Source: Mycolicibacterium sphagni
Lineage (GTDB): Bacteria > Actinomycetota > Actinomycetes > Mycobacteriales > Mycobacteriaceae
Length of the DNA: 64,000 nt
Reading direction: 5' to 3'
Assembly: GCF_013337765.1 (NCBI RefSeq)
Contig: NZ_VBSB01000006.1
Span: 86,610-150,609 of the forward strand
This document shows, in pieces, positions 1 to 9,688 of this stretch. The notes under the pieces are model-generated. The model worked only from the letters and a program-made list of their open reading frames with translations, made no database searches and had not been told where the DNA came from. Made by a program: the position numbers and the translations under genes. Numbering within the stretch: the first letter of the stretch is position 1; the number at the start of each line of letters is the position of its first letter.

Positions 1-223
1 TCGCGACCCGGCGCCGGCCGAGGAAGTCGACGGCGGCGCCGGCGATGAGCGTGGCGAACAGCAGGGGCAGGGTCGCCGCACCCGCGACGATCGAGGCGTC
101 CACCGCGTTTCCGGTGCGCTGCAGCACCAGCCAGGGGAACGCGACCATGGAGATGCCGTTGGCACCTGCGGCCAGGAACGTCGAGAACAGGATCAGCAGC
201 GCGGGAAGGCGCGTGTTGGTCAC
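1..223 (-). CDS. tap: Tap-like MFS efflux transporter, N-terminal part (runs off the left edge)
   Basis: From a GTG at 223, 74 codons read leftwards without a stop to the window edge. The product begins [12 protein letters not shown] and shows two hydrophobic segments (about residues 7-27 and 45-62), followed by DFLGRRRV, a form of the charged MFS motif A found between TM2 and TM3. This fits a 12-14 TM proton-driven drug exporter of the inner membrane. Divergent udgB next door matches the Rv1258c (tap)-Rv1259 pair of M. tuberculosis. Membrane transporter is clear from the sequence. The assignment to Tap rests on position and on resemblance of the N-terminus. The rest of the gene is not visible. 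Confidence 0.75.
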   Translation of the reverse strand, partial: MTNTRLPALLILFSTFLAAGANGISMVAFPWLVLQRTGNAVDASIVAGAATLPLLFATLIAGAAVDFLGRRRVA

Positions 224-276
224 GCGCAGAGCCTAGTTTTCGCGCGCAGTGCTGCGCACACGGGCACAGTGGTGCG

Positions 277-1101
277 GTGACCGTCCATCCCCATCCGCGT
301 ACCGGGGTGTTGTTCGAGTCGCCGGTCCTGCCGGGGACGGGCTGGCCCGGTGATCCCGCGACGCCCCGCACCCCGGTCGCGGCCGACGCCGGGCAGGTGG
401 CCACGCTGGCCGCCACTGCTGGTGATCTGGCGAACCTCGACGCCCTGGTCAGTGTGTGCCGGGCGTGCCCACGGCTGGTCGCGTGGCGCGAGGAGGTGGC
501 GATCGTCAAGCGCCGCTCGTTCGCCGGCGAGCCGTACTGGGGCAGGCCGATCACCGGGTGGGGCGCGCAGCAGCCGAAGATTCTGGTGCTGGGACTGGCG
601 CCGGCTGCCCACGGTGGCAACCGCACGGGCCGGGTGTTCACCGGCGACCGGTCGGGGGATCAACTGTTCGCCGCATTGCACCGCGCCGGGCTGGTGAGTC
701 AAGCGATCAGTGTCGACGCCGCGGATGGGTTGAGCACCAACGACATCCGCATTGCCGCCGCAGTCCGGTGCGCTCCGCCGGGCAACAAGCCGACGCCGGA
801 TGAGCGGTCGACGTGCGAGCCGTGGCTGACCGCCGAGTGGGCCATGGTCGCCCCGTCCGTCCGGGTGATCGTCACCCTGGGCGGGTTCGGCTGGGAAGCC
901 GCCCTGCGGCTGCTCGCCGACGACCTACCGGGTCCTGGGAAACCGAAGTTCGGCCATGGCGTGGTCGTCGACCTGCAGTCGGGCCGACAGCTGTTGGGCT
1001 GCTATCACCCCAGCCAGCAGAACATGTTCACTGGTCGTCTCACCCCGGCCATGCTCGACGACATCTTCACCGATGCCGCCACACGGGCCGGCCTGCGGTG
1101 A
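277..1101 (+). CDS. udgB: Uracil-DNA glycosylase, family 5 (UdgB)
   Basis: 274 aa. Removes uracil, and in this family also some other deaminated bases, from DNA as the first step of base excision repair. Four cysteines (C61, C64, C165, C180) fit the 4Fe-4S ligands of the thermophilic-type UDGs. Motif A is [14 protein letters not shown] at 106-119, with A/N in place of the catalytic Asp of family 1, which is typical of family 5. The DNA-contacting motif HPSQQN lies at 244-249. The GTG start at 277 follows the divergent tap start by 53 bp, so the two genes share a promoter region. Position equals Rv1259. Length is usual for the family. Confidence 0.93.
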   Translation: MTVHPHPRTGVLFESPVLPGTGWPGDPATPRTPVAADAGQVATLAATAGDLANLDALVSVCRACPRLVAWREEVAIVKRRSFAGEPYWGRPITGWGAQQPKILVLGLAPAAHGGNRTGRVFTGDRSGDQLFAALHRAGLVSQAISVDAADGLSTNDIRIAAAVRCAPPGNKPTPDERSTCEPWLTAEWAMVAPSVRVIVTLGGFGWEAALRLLADDLPGPGKPKFGHGVVVDLQSGRQLLGCYHPSQQNMFTGRLTPAMLDDIFTDAATRAGLR

Positions 1102-1162
1102 GCTCGACCAATTCCCGGGTCGCTTCGCTCCTGCCCTCCGGGGAAACAAGTACGGCGGTCGT

Positions 1163-2209
1163 ATGGTTGAGGCTGCTATGCGGCTTTCTGTCCTCGACCT
1201 CGTTCCGGTGCGCACCGACCAGACCACGGGAGACGCGCTGGCGGCCACCGTGCGGCTGGCGCAGACCGCCGACCGCCTGGGATTCACCCGGTATTGGGTG
1301 GCCGAGCACCACAACATGCCTGCCGTCGCGGCCACCAGCCCGCCGGTGATCCTGGCCTACCTGGCCGCCTAGACCACCCAGCTGCGGCTCGGTTCGGGTG
1401 GGGTGATGCTGCCCAACCATGCGCCGCTGGCCGTCGCCGAGCAGTTCGCGCTCTTGGAGGCCGCCGCCCCAGGGCGCATCGATTTGGGTATCGGCCGGGC
1501 GCCGGGTTCAGATCCGGTGACGTCGATCATGCTGCGCGGCACCCGCGACGATTCCGACATCGAGAACTTCCCGCAGTACCTCGACGATGTCGCGGCGCTG
1601 ATGAGCGCGCGCGGGGTCCGCATCCCGATCCGCAACCAGGACTACATCCTCAAGGCCACCCCGGCGGCGGTCGACGAGCCGCGGCTGTGGCTGCTGGGTT
1701 CGTCGATGTACTCGGCACACCTGGCTGCCGCCAAGGGCTTGCCCTACGTGTTCGCCCACCACTTCGCCGGGCAGGGCACCGTCGAGGCGCTGGCCACCTA
1801 CCGGTCAGAGTTCCGGCCCAGCGATGTGGCCGCCGAGCCCGTGACGTTCATGACCGTCAATGCGGTGGTCGCGCCCACGCGCGCCGAGGCCGAGGCGCTG
1901 CTGCTGCCGAATCTGCAGATGATGGCGCGGCTACGCACGGGCCAGCCGCTTGGCCCACTCGACCTCGTCGAAGATGCCGCGGAACTGACGATGCATCCGC
2001 AGGCCGAGGCGGTCATCGCTTCGGGCCGCGTCAAGGCAGTGGTCGGGTCACCGTCCGAGGCCGCCGAGCAGGTCCGCGCGGTGGCGTCCGAGTTCGACGT
2101 CGACGAGGTGATGGTCAACCCCGTCGCCTCGGCGCATCGCGGCACCGACCCCGGCACCGCGCCGGCACGCGAGGCCACGCTCGAACTGCTGGCCAAAGAG
2201 CTGTTCTAG
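1163..2209 (+). pseudogene. Luciferase-like flavin monooxygenase with an in-frame TAG
   Basis: One continuous reading frame encodes a LLM-class flavin-dependent oxidoreductase (start MRLSVLDLVPVR at 1178, or MVEAAMRL at 1163; core RYWVAEHHN; then RLGSGGVMLPNH). It is broken by TAG at 1370-1372, between YLAA and TTQLRLGSGG. Family members usually carry Q or R at this point, so a CAG-to-TAG change is the simplest explanation. No frameshift is present: both halves share the frame and together make about 348 codons, the usual length. The second half alone has a downstream ATG at 1403 but would lack the N-terminal part of the TIM barrel. Either a true nonsense mutation or a base-calling error. Not an Rv1260 homologue, so it is a local replacement. 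Confidence 0.85.
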
Positions 2210-2225
2210 GACAGGAGCTTTCGGC

Positions 2226-2663
2226 TCAGGGCGTCAGACGCACAACCGGGATGGGCCGCTGCGTCGCTTGCTGATACGCATTATACCGGCCGCCGTTCTC
2301 CGAGTCGCACAGCGTCCACAGCCGCGCGTAGTCCGGATCATCCGGCAGCAGGAAATGTGCTGTGACCGCCAAACGCCTTCTGCCGAGGTTGATCTCGATG
2401 TTCGGCTGCGCGCGTAGGTTGTGGTACCAGGCCGGGTTGCGGTCTGCGCCGCCGTTGGACGCGACGACTAGGTAGTCGCTGCCATCGCGGTAGTACGCCA
2501 GCAACATCGACCGCGGCTGACCGGTTTTCGCCCCAACGGTGTGCAGCATCAACGACGGTGGCACACCGGGCATCCGATGTCCGATCCACCCGTTGGTGCG
2601 CCGGTAGATGGCGTCGTGCACCTTCACGAACTTCATCAACGCCATGTGGTTCAGAGACGCCAT
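2226..2663 (-). CDS. F420-dependent nitroreductase-family protein (Ddn-like, Rv1261c type)
   Basis: 145 aa with the split-barrel pattern of the mycobacterial deazaflavin-dependent nitroreductase family: GWIGHRMPG, then HTVGAKTGQPRSMLLAY, VVASNGGADRNPAWYHNL and PNIEI. The T-G-x-x-R-x-M-x-L-x-Y block contacts the F420 phosphate in characterised members. Likely reduces a quinone or similar acceptor with F420H2; the natural substrate cannot be read from the sequence. The gene lies 11 bp upstream of the HIT gene stop on the same strand and in the same order as Rv1261c-Rv1262c, so the HIT gene and this one are probably co-transcribed. Low tryptophan-rich N-terminus and no signal peptide: cytosolic or peripheral. 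Confidence 0.88.
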   Translation of the reverse strand: MASLNHMALMKFVKVHDAIYRRTNGWIGHRMPGVPPSLMLHTVGAKTGQPRSMLLAYYRDGSDYLVVASNGGADRNPAWYHNLRAQPNIEINLGRRRLAVTAHFLLPDDPDYARLWTLCDSENGGRYNAYQQATQRPIPVVRLTP

Positions 2664-2673
2664 GCCACCACTC

Positions 2674-3105
2674 TCATCCAGTCGTATCCAGTGCTGTCAG
2701 AGCATCGCGCACAATCCGCCCGGTGGCCTCGCGGTCGGGATCCCGGCGCAGCAGCATCCCTTTGGCGAACGAGAGCTTGTCGCCGTCGCGCCGCGGGATC
2801 ACGTGCAGGTGAATATGGAACACCGTCTGCATCGCCGACTTCCCGTCGTTGATAGCGATGTTGTTCCCGGTCGCGCCCAGCTCCGAGGCGCGAGTGGCCT
2901 GCGCGATCCGCTGCCCGACAGCAAGCATCCCGGCCAGGGTCTCGGCCGGCGTATCGGTCAGATCGACACTGTGTCGCTTGGGCACCACAAGCGTGTGTCC
3001 ACGGGTGAACGGCCGGATGTCGAGAATGCCCAGGAAGTCGTCGTCCTCGTAGACGCGGATGGCCGGTGCCGTACCGGCGACGATCTCGCAGAACACGCAT
3101 GCCAT
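2674..3105 (-). CDS. HIT-family nucleotide hydrolase (Rv1262c type)
   Basis: 143 aa starting MACVFCEIVAG. A longer frame extends to 3753, but it is antisense to amiB2, and the ATG at 3103-3105 gives the normal HIT length. The histidine triad reads FHIHLHV (H97, H99, H101), with H99 the expected nucleophile that becomes adenylylated. C3 and C6 form the zinc half-site common in HINT/Fhit-like proteins. NNIAINDG before the triad is also family-typical. Probable role is hydrolysis of AMP-lysine or dinucleotide substrates in the cytosol. Divergent from amiB2 with 36 bp between starts, so promoters must overlap. Confidence 0.93.
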   Translation of the reverse strand: MACVFCEIVAGTAPAIRVYEDDDFLGILDIRPFTRGHTLVVPKRHSVDLTDTPAETLAGMLAVGQRIAQATRASELGATGNNIAINDGKSAMQTVFHIHLHVIPRRDGDKLSFAKGMLLRRDPDREATGRIVRDALTALDTTG

Positions 3106-3141
3106 CTCGCCACCGTAGCGTCCAGCACTACCGTGGGGCAG

Positions 3142-4533
3142 ATGGACTCCACCGACATCGCCTTCGCCGGTGCCGCCGAGCAGGCGCGCATGCTCGTCAA
3201 CGGGACGATCACCGCCCCGGCTTTGTTGGAGCTCTACCTCGAGCGGATCGCCCGTGTGGACCGGGAGTTGCGCTCCTATCGCGTCGTCTTCACCGAGAAC
3301 GCGCGACGGGAAGCCGCCGCCGCCCAGGAACTGCTCGACGCCGGAGAACGCAAGCCCCTGCTGGGGGTGCCGATCGCGATCAAGGACGACGTCGACGTCG
3401 CCGACGAATTCACCTGCTACGGCAGCAGTGCCTACGGATTGCCGCCGACCGCCGACGCCGAGGTGGTGCGCCGGCTGCGTGAAGCCGGCGCGGTGATCCT
3501 CGGCAAGACGGCGGTTCCGGAGATGATGCTGTGGCCCTTCACTGAGACCGTCGCCTTCGGCGCCACACACAACCCGTGGGACCTGGCCCGCGCACCGGGC
3601 GGTAGTAGCGGCGGTAGCGGGGCGGCGGTGGCCGCCGGTTTGGCACCGATGGCGCTGGGCTCCGATGGCGCCGGGTCCATCCGTATCCCGTCCACCTGGT
3701 GCGGCCTGTTCGGCCTCAAGCCGCAGCGGGACCGGGTGCCGATCTCGCCGCACGACGACGCCTGGTGCGGGTTGTCCGTCAACGGCCCGATGGCCCGCAC
3801 GGTGGAGGATGCCGCGTTGTTCCTCGATGCGACGACGGCGCTCCCCGGTCCGTCCGGCGGGTTCGTGGCGGCGGCGAACCGAGAACCGGGCAGACTACGA
3901 ATTGCGTTGAGCACCATGATCCCTCCGACGGTGATAGGCCGTGTCGGGTCGGCCCAGCAGAAGGCGATGGACGAAGCCGAGACGCTGCTGCGCGATCTCG
4001 GCCACCACGTGATCTGGCGCGATCCCGATTATCCGGCGTGGGCGGTTTACGGGCATCTGTTGCCGCGGATGTGGCGCGGTGTCTACCAGGATGTCGCTGC
4101 GCTGCCGCACCGCGAACGGCTCGAGCCGAGAACGAAGGGTATTGCCCGCCTGGGCCGGCTGATCTCCGATGCCCAGATCGCCAGGGTGCGGGCCACTGAA
4201 CCCGCACTGAACGCTCGGGTGCAGTCGATCTTTGACGACGTCGACGTGGTCATCACGCCCGGAACGGCCTTGGGGCCATCCAAGATTGGCCAATACCAGC
4301 ACCGCGGTGGGGTGTCGACACTTGCCATGGTGGCCTCCCGGGTTCCGTTCCTTGGCATGTTCAACGCGACCGGTCAGCCTGCCGCCGTTGTCCCGTGGGG
4401 GCTGGACAACGACGGGGTGCCGCTGTCGATACAACTCGTTGGCCGGCCCTCCGATGAGGCGACGCTCCTGTCGCTTGGCCATCAGATCGAGATCGCCCGT
4501 CCGTGGGCGCACCGTCGGCCGCCGGTCTCCTAG
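3142..4533 (+). CDS. amiB2: Amidase signature family enzyme (AmiB2)
   Basis: 463 aa, essentially the length of Rv1263 AmiB2. Hydrolyses carboxylic amides through a Ser-cisSer-Lys triad. The catalytic Lys is K81 in IAIKDDVDV, the glycine/serine loop GGSSGGSGAAVAAG begins at 153 (cis-Ser in S155/S156) and the nucleophile is S179 in DGAGSIRIP. The ATG at 3142 follows GGGGCAG. No signal peptide, so cytosolic. Its natural substrate in mycobacteria is not established. Convergent with the cyclase/ATPase gene, whose stop overlaps the last codons (4530-4533). Confidence 0.92.
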   Translation: MDSTDIAFAGAAEQARMLVNGTITAPALLELYLERIARVDRELRSYRVVFTENARREAAAAQELLDAGERKPLLGVPIAIKDDVDVADEFTCYGSSAYGLPPTADAEVVRRLREAGAVILGKTAVPEMMLWPFTETVAFGATHNPWDLARAPGGSSGGSGAAVAAGLAPMALGSDGAGSIRIPSTWCGLFGLKPQRDRVPISPHDDAWCGLSVNGPMARTVEDAALFLDATTALPGPSGGFVAAANREPGRLRIALSTMIPPTVIGRVGSAQQKAMDEAETLLRDLGHHVIWRDPDYPAWAVYGHLLPRMWRGVYQDVAALPHRERLEPRTKGIARLGRLISDAQIARVRATEPALNARVQSIFDDVDVVITPGTALGPSKIGQYQHRGGVSTLAMVASRVPFLGMFNATGQPAAVVPWGLDNDGVPLSIQLVGRPSDEATLLSLGHQIEIARPWAHRRPPVS

Positions 4534-7500
4534 TCCATCGCTTCGGCTAGCGCCATATGTCCCTGGTAGTCAAGAGTATTCGCCGTCTCGCGGTATTGGT
4601 CTCGGAAGTCCCGGTAGCCGGCATCGTCGCCGTTCGACCGCGCGAGTAGCGCGCGCAGCCGCAGCAAGGGTAGCTTGAAGAGGACAAAGCTGGGATCCGT
4701 TCGTACCGCGGCTAGCCGGTCGATGACCGTATGTGCTTCGCGCACATCGTCTTCAGTTCCGCGTTGGAGGAGCGCTTCTACCAGTGCCACGGTGGCCGGG
4801 CCACGGAGGATCATCTCGCCGGTGCTGAAGGTGTCATCGACCAACGTCCTGGACATCCGTATCGCACCATCGACGTTTCCGAATCTCGTGCGGTGGGTTG
4901 CCAGCGCGACACCCGCCGGAAGTTGCGCCAGCGCGTTCTCCTGTTGTACGCCCAGCTCGAGCGCGTCCTCCAGGACTTGAGCGCCGACCGCGGCGTTGGT
5001 GTCGTTGCGGGCCATTGTTGCCGCACCGTAAGCGAAACTGGCCATGCCCAAGGTGAAGTCGTCACCCGCCTGCTCGGCGGTGTTGAACGCGTCCTGCACT
5101 ACCGCGTGGAATCGGTCGTCGGCAACGAAGGCGCCGTTGAGGAACAGTATTCCCATTGGATACGCGACGACGATCACCCTGGTCACCGGGTCCGAACCAG
5201 CTGCCATGGCGATGCCCTCATGAAGGTCGGCACGCCATCCGGGTACCCCCAGCACACATCGAGCGACGCCGCGCAGCATCGTCGCCTGCGCCAGCGGCGA
5301 TCCGATGAGAAGTTCACCCATCGTGAGATCGCCCCCGGCCGTGTCGATCACGCGCTGAGTCGCCCTCGCCGCTGCCTCGGCTTCGCCGGCGTGAAGTCTT
5401 GCGGTGATCACGCCGTGAAGCAGGCCGACCGTCAGGGCGGGGTCGCCGATCGACTCGACGAGCTGCTCCTGTTCGGTGGCCAGTGCGGAGGCATCGTTGT
5501 GTCGATTGAGCAAGGTCATGGTGACGGGCAGCCCCGCCATCGCAATGGCCAGGGAGCGTTTGTCACCGGCTTGCTCGCAGAGATCTCGAAGCTCGTCGAA
5601 TCCGGTGTCGTCGACCCGGCCGCCGCCACGGTAGGCACTGGCGCACAACAGGGTTCGCGGCGCGATCCGAAATGCCAGGTGATCGGGCATGTCAGCGGGC
5701 AACTGGTCGGCAACCTGGCGGGCTCGCTGCCAACTCGCCCGTGCTGCGGCGATGTCGCGGTTGGTCAACCACTGACCGGCCCGCATGTGCCAGTCGAAGG
5801 CGGTGCGCAGGTCGCCGGCCGCCTCGAAATGTTCGGCGACCTCGGCGGCCTTGTCGTCACCACAGCTCCGCATCTGGATGACCGAGGCCAGCCGCCTGTG
5901 CAGTTCGATGCGATCCGACTTGAGCTGCGATTCATAGGCCACGGTGCGGATGAGGGGATGTTTGAACGCGTAGTCCTGCTGCGAGGTGAACTGCACACGC
6001 GTCACGAGTTCGGCGTCGACGAGCTCCCTGAAAGACGGTGTGACGCTCAAGCCCTCGAGTAGCTCGGCGTTGAAGCGGGAGCCGATCACCGACGCCGCCG
6101 ACAGCGTTCGTTTGGCGGCCGGGCCCAGGCGGTCGATGCGTGCGGCGATCGCAGCCTGCAGCGTGGCCGGCACCCGAATGTCGGCGATCGCGGCACCGCA
6201 GCTATACTTGGCCCGAACCCCCTCCAGCACACCGCGTTCGGCGAGGTCGCGCACGATCTCCTCGGCAAAGAACGGATTGCCCGCCGCGCGTTCGGCGATA
6301 TGGTCGGCCAATTGAAGCACCGAGGAATCCTGGCCTAGCAGCTCGCGGGTCAGAGCCGAGGTCTGGGTGTTGCTCAGCGCCCGCAGTGTGATCGTCTGGG
6401 CACCTTCCGCATTGGCCAGGGCGCCGCGGTACTCGGGTCGGTAGGTGATCAGGATGACGGAGGGCGTCTGTGGTGCCACTTCGAGAAAGCTGGTGAGCAA
6501 GGCCTCGCTTGCCTCGTCGATCCAGTGGGCGTCCTCGATCACGAAGACGGTCGGCCGTTGCCGAGCCATCAGTGTGGCGTCGAGGAGTCCGGTCAGTCTG
6601 CGCCTGCGCGCATCGGCCTCGATGGCCGGCGCGTCGGCGCCGGGCTCAGAGATTCTCAGTAGGTCGTTCACCAGAAATAGATCGTCGGAGTCGGCGTCGG
6701 GGACTTGGTTCTGGACCCGTGCCCTGGCCGCCGCGTTCTCCATGCCTGCGATGCCCATGGCAGCGCGACGGCGGCGTGGAAGGGCAGGTCGCTGGTGTGC
6801 GATTCGCAGACGGCGGCGATCACCTCGATGTCGCGCTCGGCGGCTTTGGTGGTGACCTCCCGGACGATGCGACTCTTACCGATCCCGGCCGGCCCGACCA
6901 GGCTGACGACGCAGCCGGTCCCGTCGACGGCCTCGTCGAGCATGCCGGCGATGCTGGCCAGTTCCCAGGTGCGGCCCACGAGTGGTGTCTCGGTCGTCCG
7001 CCGGCGTCGTAGGCCGTTCAACGCTCCCAGCAAGCGTCGAGCCGGCAACGGGGTCTGCGTACCTTTGACGTGAACCAGCTCGGCGTCGCCCAACTCGACC
7101 ATGCCCTCGACCAGGTTGGCGGTGGACTCACTGAGCATCACCCCACCGGGCGGGGCGACGGACTCCATCCGTTGAGCCAGCCCCACCTGTTCGCCGACCG
7201 CGGTGTAACTCGTTGGGCTCGAAGTGATGTCACCGGTGATCACCTGACCCGAGTTCAAGCCGACCCGCAGCTGGAATTGCAGGCCGTCGTGCTTCTCGAT
7301 CTCGGCTGCCAACTGTCCGGCCGCCTTCTGCAGGTCCAGTGCGGCCAGGCAAGCGCGGAAGGCGTGGTCTTCCAGGGCGGCCGGTGCACCGAAAATCGCC
7401 ATGATGCCGTCACCGGTGAACTTGTCGACGGTGCCGCCGTAGCGGGTGACCACTGCGCTGGCGCGGCTGACCAGGCCGGTCATGATCTCCCGCAACCGTT

Positions 7501-7681
7501 CTGCACCCAGCGCGGCGGCAATGTCCATGGATCGCACCACGTCGGCGAACAACACGGTGACCTGTTTGTACTCGGCGGGCATTTCGCTGTCGGCGAGCGA
7601 GGCGCCGCAGGAGTCGCAGAACCGCGCACCTGGACGCGGTTGAGCGCCACATACTCGGCACGTCGTGCTTTCGACTGCCAC
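4530..7681 (-). pseudogene. Class III cyclase/AAA ATPase/TPR regulator split by a frameshift near 6760
   Basis: Two overlapping frames on the minus strand belong to one roughly 1,050-residue protein. The first (start GTG 7681, stop 6668) has an N-terminal double zinc ribbon (C8-x2-C11, C22-x2-C25), a class III nucleotide cyclase domain (LFADVV, then KFTGDGIMAIFG) and the P-loop GPAGIGKS. The second (to 4530) carries Walker B (VFVIEDAHWID) and a long helical-repeat C-terminus. The switch occurs where relatives read PFHxVARLLRA-MGIAGM. Here the ARLLR part is missing, suggesting loss of about a dozen bases, not a multiple of three. If real, cyclase and ATPase lobes are uncoupled. It occupies the place next to amiB2 where H37Rv has only Rv1264. 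Confidence 0.8.
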
Positions 7682-7719
7682 TCGACGAGAATAGGCGGGG
7701 TCGGGCCCGCGCCGAAGGC

Positions 7720-8223
7720 TTATCGGGCGCGGGACAACCCGGCGCGCCACGCCGCCAGCTTGTCCGCGTAGCGCATGGTCTGCGCGGGGCTGGTCGACGG
7801 CAGTCTCAGCGTGCCAGGCACATCGAGTTCGACGAGCCTGGTGAAGTTGCGCTCGGCCGCGGCGCCGTTGAAATACACCCGCTCCACGTTCGGATGGGCC
7901 ACGAAGAAGCTGCCGAAATCGTTGGCCACCATACTGTCCGGCTCGATCGCCGAGTCCAGGCTGCCGATGCGCCTGCAGTGCTTGAGCACATCCCACACGG
8001 CGATGTCGTTACGGTCAAGCATCGCGACCCGTTGTTCATACGGCACGTCGGGTGCACACCCGAAAAGCTCGCCAACGATGCGCCAGAACGCATTTCGCGG
8101 GTTTCCGTAATACTGCCCCGATGACAGCGACAGGACGCTGGGCATATTGCCGAGGATCACCAGCCGCGCATCGGGGGAGCCGATCGGCGGCAACCCTTCC
8201 AGGAGCGGGGAGCGTGCCATCAT
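7720..8223 (-). CDS. DNA-deoxyinosine/mismatch glycosylase (UDG superfamily)
   Basis: 167 aa. The N-terminus [14 protein letters not shown] followed by [12 protein letters not shown] matches the hypoxanthine/deoxyinosine DNA glycosylase branch of the UDG/TDG superfamily, in which GNxPS is the catalytic-loop equivalent of the UDG water-activating motif and the C-terminal SPA replaces the HPSxL loop (here [10 protein letters not shown]). Expected to excise deaminated purine or uracil from DNA. It sits 38 bp upstream of the broken cyclase/ATPase gene on the same strand and is divergent from the Rv1264-like cyclase (23 bp between starts). With UdgB it makes two deamination-repair glycosylases within 8 kb. 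Confidence 0.8.
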   Translation of the reverse strand: MMARSPLLEGLPPIGSPDARLVILGNMPSVLSLSSGQYYGNPRNAFWRIVGELFGCAPDVPYEQRVAMLDRNDIAVWDVLKHCRRIGSLDSAIEPDSMVANDFGSFFVAHPNVERVYFNGAAAERNFTRLVELDVPGTLRLPSTSPAQTMRYADKLAAWRAGLSRAR

Positions 8224-8246
8224 CAGAGACGGTATACGTTGGGTCG

Positions 8247-9371
8247 ATGACCGAAGCTGTGGACCCGGAGGCCGCCGGGCTGCTCAACGGGTTGACCGGC
8301 GAAGCCCGCGCCCAGCGAGCCGAGTTGATCCCGTGGCTGCTCGAGCAGGGCATCACCGTCGAGGAGATCCGGGGAGCGTTTGCGCCGATGCTGTTGCCCG
8401 GCCGCCGAATCTTCGGTGATGACGGGACCCGGCTGTCGGCCCGGCAGATCAGCGAGCAGACCGGGCTGGATCTCGAGCAGCTCAGGCGGTTCCAGCGCGC
8501 CAGCGGGCTGGCGACCGTCGATGACCCCGACGCGAAAGTGTTCCTCAAACCCGATGCCGAGTCGGCCGTCCACATCAAGCGTTTTCTCGACCTGGGATTC
8601 GATGCCGACCGACTGCTGACCGTGGTCCGGGTTCTCGCAGAAGGACTTTCACACGCCGCTGAGGCGATGCGTTACACCGCTGTCGCAGCGACCATGCAGC
8701 ACCCGGGCACCACCGAACTCGAGATGGCGCAGGCCGCTCAGGTGTTGGTCGGTGCCGCCGAACCGTTGATCGGGCCGATGGTCCAGGACATGCTGATGCT
8801 GCAGCTGCGCCACGCCATGGAAACCGAGGCGATCAACGCCAACGAACGGGCCATGGGCGCATCGCTTCCGGGTGCTCGACAAGTCGCGATCGCATTCGCG
8901 GACCTGGTCGGCTTCACCCGGCTGGGCGAGACGGTGCCGCCCGAGGAACTCGAGCAGCTCGCCAACCGTCTCGCAGACGCGGCCCGCGACGTGGCGGTGC
9001 CACCGGTGCGGTTCGTCAAGACCATCGGTGACGCGGTGATGATGGTGTCGACGGATGCGGCGGCGCTGCTCGACGCGATGCTGACCCTCGTCGAGGCCAC
9101 CGAGGCCGATCAGGCGCTGCCACAGTTGCGGGTCGGCCTGTCTCATGGCGCCGCCGTGAGCCGGGCGGGGGACTGGTTCGGCAGCTCGGTCAACCTGGCC
9201 AGCCGCGTCACCTCGGCTGCGCGGCCGGGATCGGTCCTGGTGTCTGAAGCCGCTCGGGAGCAGATCGGCGACGACCCGTCCTTTGACTGGTCGTTCGCCA
9301 GGGCGCGCCGTCTCAAGGGAATCCAGGACGACGTCAAGCTCTTCCGTGCCCGCCGCAGCGAAAAGGCTTGA
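8247..9371 (+). CDS. Class III adenylate cyclase with N-terminal regulatory domain (Rv1264 type)
   Basis: 374 aa, close to the 397 aa of Rv1264, the soluble cyclase shown to be pH-sensitive because its N-terminal helical domain inhibits the catalytic domain. Residues 1-205 form that regulatory domain. The catalytic domain follows: metal Asp D219 in FADLVGF, substrate Lys K258 and second metal Asp D262 in [11 protein letters not shown], adenine-specifying D309, and transition-state residues N316 and R320 in VNLASR. All catalytic positions are intact, so it should make cAMP from ATP in the cytosol as a homodimer. The ATG at 8247 was chosen because it begins the conserved [12 protein letters not shown]. 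Confidence 0.94.
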   Translation: MTEAVDPEAAGLLNGLTGEARAQRAELIPWLLEQGITVEEIRGAFAPMLLPGRRIFGDDGTRLSARQISEQTGLDLEQLRRFQRASGLATVDDPDAKVFLKPDAESAVHIKRFLDLGFDADRLLTVVRVLAEGLSHAAEAMRYTAVAATMQHPGTTELEMAQAAQVLVGAAEPLIGPMVQDMLMLQLRHAMETEAINANERAMGASLPGARQVAIAFADLVGFTRLGETVPPEELEQLANRLADAARDVAVPPVRFVKTIGDAVMMVSTDAAALLDAMLTLVEATEADQALPQLRVGLSHGAAVSRAGDWFGSSVNLASRVTSAARPGSVLVSEAAREQIGDDPSFDWSFARARRLKGIQDDVKLFRARRSEKA

Positions 9372-9383
9372 GCGGTCGCCGTT

Positions 9384-9596
9384 TCAGCGCTTGCGCTTGC
9401 GCACCATCGACCAGCCGCCGAAGAGCACCGCCGCCAGCAGCATCAGCACCGCGGTGCCGGGCCCGAGTAACCACCACACCAAGCCGACCGCGGCCACGGT
9501 CGGGACCCCCAGCACTACCGCCACCAAGGCCGGGTGCATGCGCGCTACGTCGCGAGCAGCCCGGACACGATCAGGGTCGAGCTCGTCACCTGTCAT
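9384..9596 (-). CDS. Small membrane protein of unknown function
   Basis: 70 aa. A charged N-terminus (TGDELDPDRVRAARDVARMHP) is followed by two hydrophobic stretches, about residues 23-42 and 47-63, and a basic tail WSMVRKRKR. The positive-inside rule predicts both ends in the cytoplasm. Convergent with the cyclase gene, whose stop is 12 bp away. Codon use and GC match neighbours. I do not recognise a function. The pattern resembles small DUF-type membrane proteins common in actinobacteria. Confidence 0.6.
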   Translation of the reverse strand: MTGDELDPDRVRAARDVARMHPALVAVVLGVPTVAAVGLVWWLLGPGTAVLMLLAAVLFGGWSMVRKRKR

Positions 9597-9664
9597 GCCG
9601 CCATTATCCGCACCGGCACCGGGTTTGTGCCCGTTCGCTCTCAGAGAATGCCTGGTGATCGTTG

Positions 9665-9685
9665 TGTAACGGTGTAATCATGTAA
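9665..9685 (+). promoter_or_regulatory. Three TGTAA repeats on an 8-bp period just upstream of the Rv1265-like gene
   Basis: TGTAA begins at 9665, 9673 and 9681, and the ATG of the next gene falls at 9689, exactly one more period on. The sequence between repeats differs (CGG, TCA, TTC). The stretch is much more AT-rich than its surroundings. It may contain the -10 element of a leaderless or nearly leaderless promoter, and the regular spacing suggests a cooperative binding site. In M. tuberculosis the Rv1265 promoter is reported to respond to cAMP through the CRP-family regulator Cmr. Whether Cmr reads this motif cannot be decided here. Confidence 0.5.
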
Positions 9686-9688
9686 TTC

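Noticed and set aside
2674..3753. Extended HIT frame of 359 codons
   Set aside because: The first 216 codons are antisense to amiB2; the HIT family starts at the ATG at 3105.
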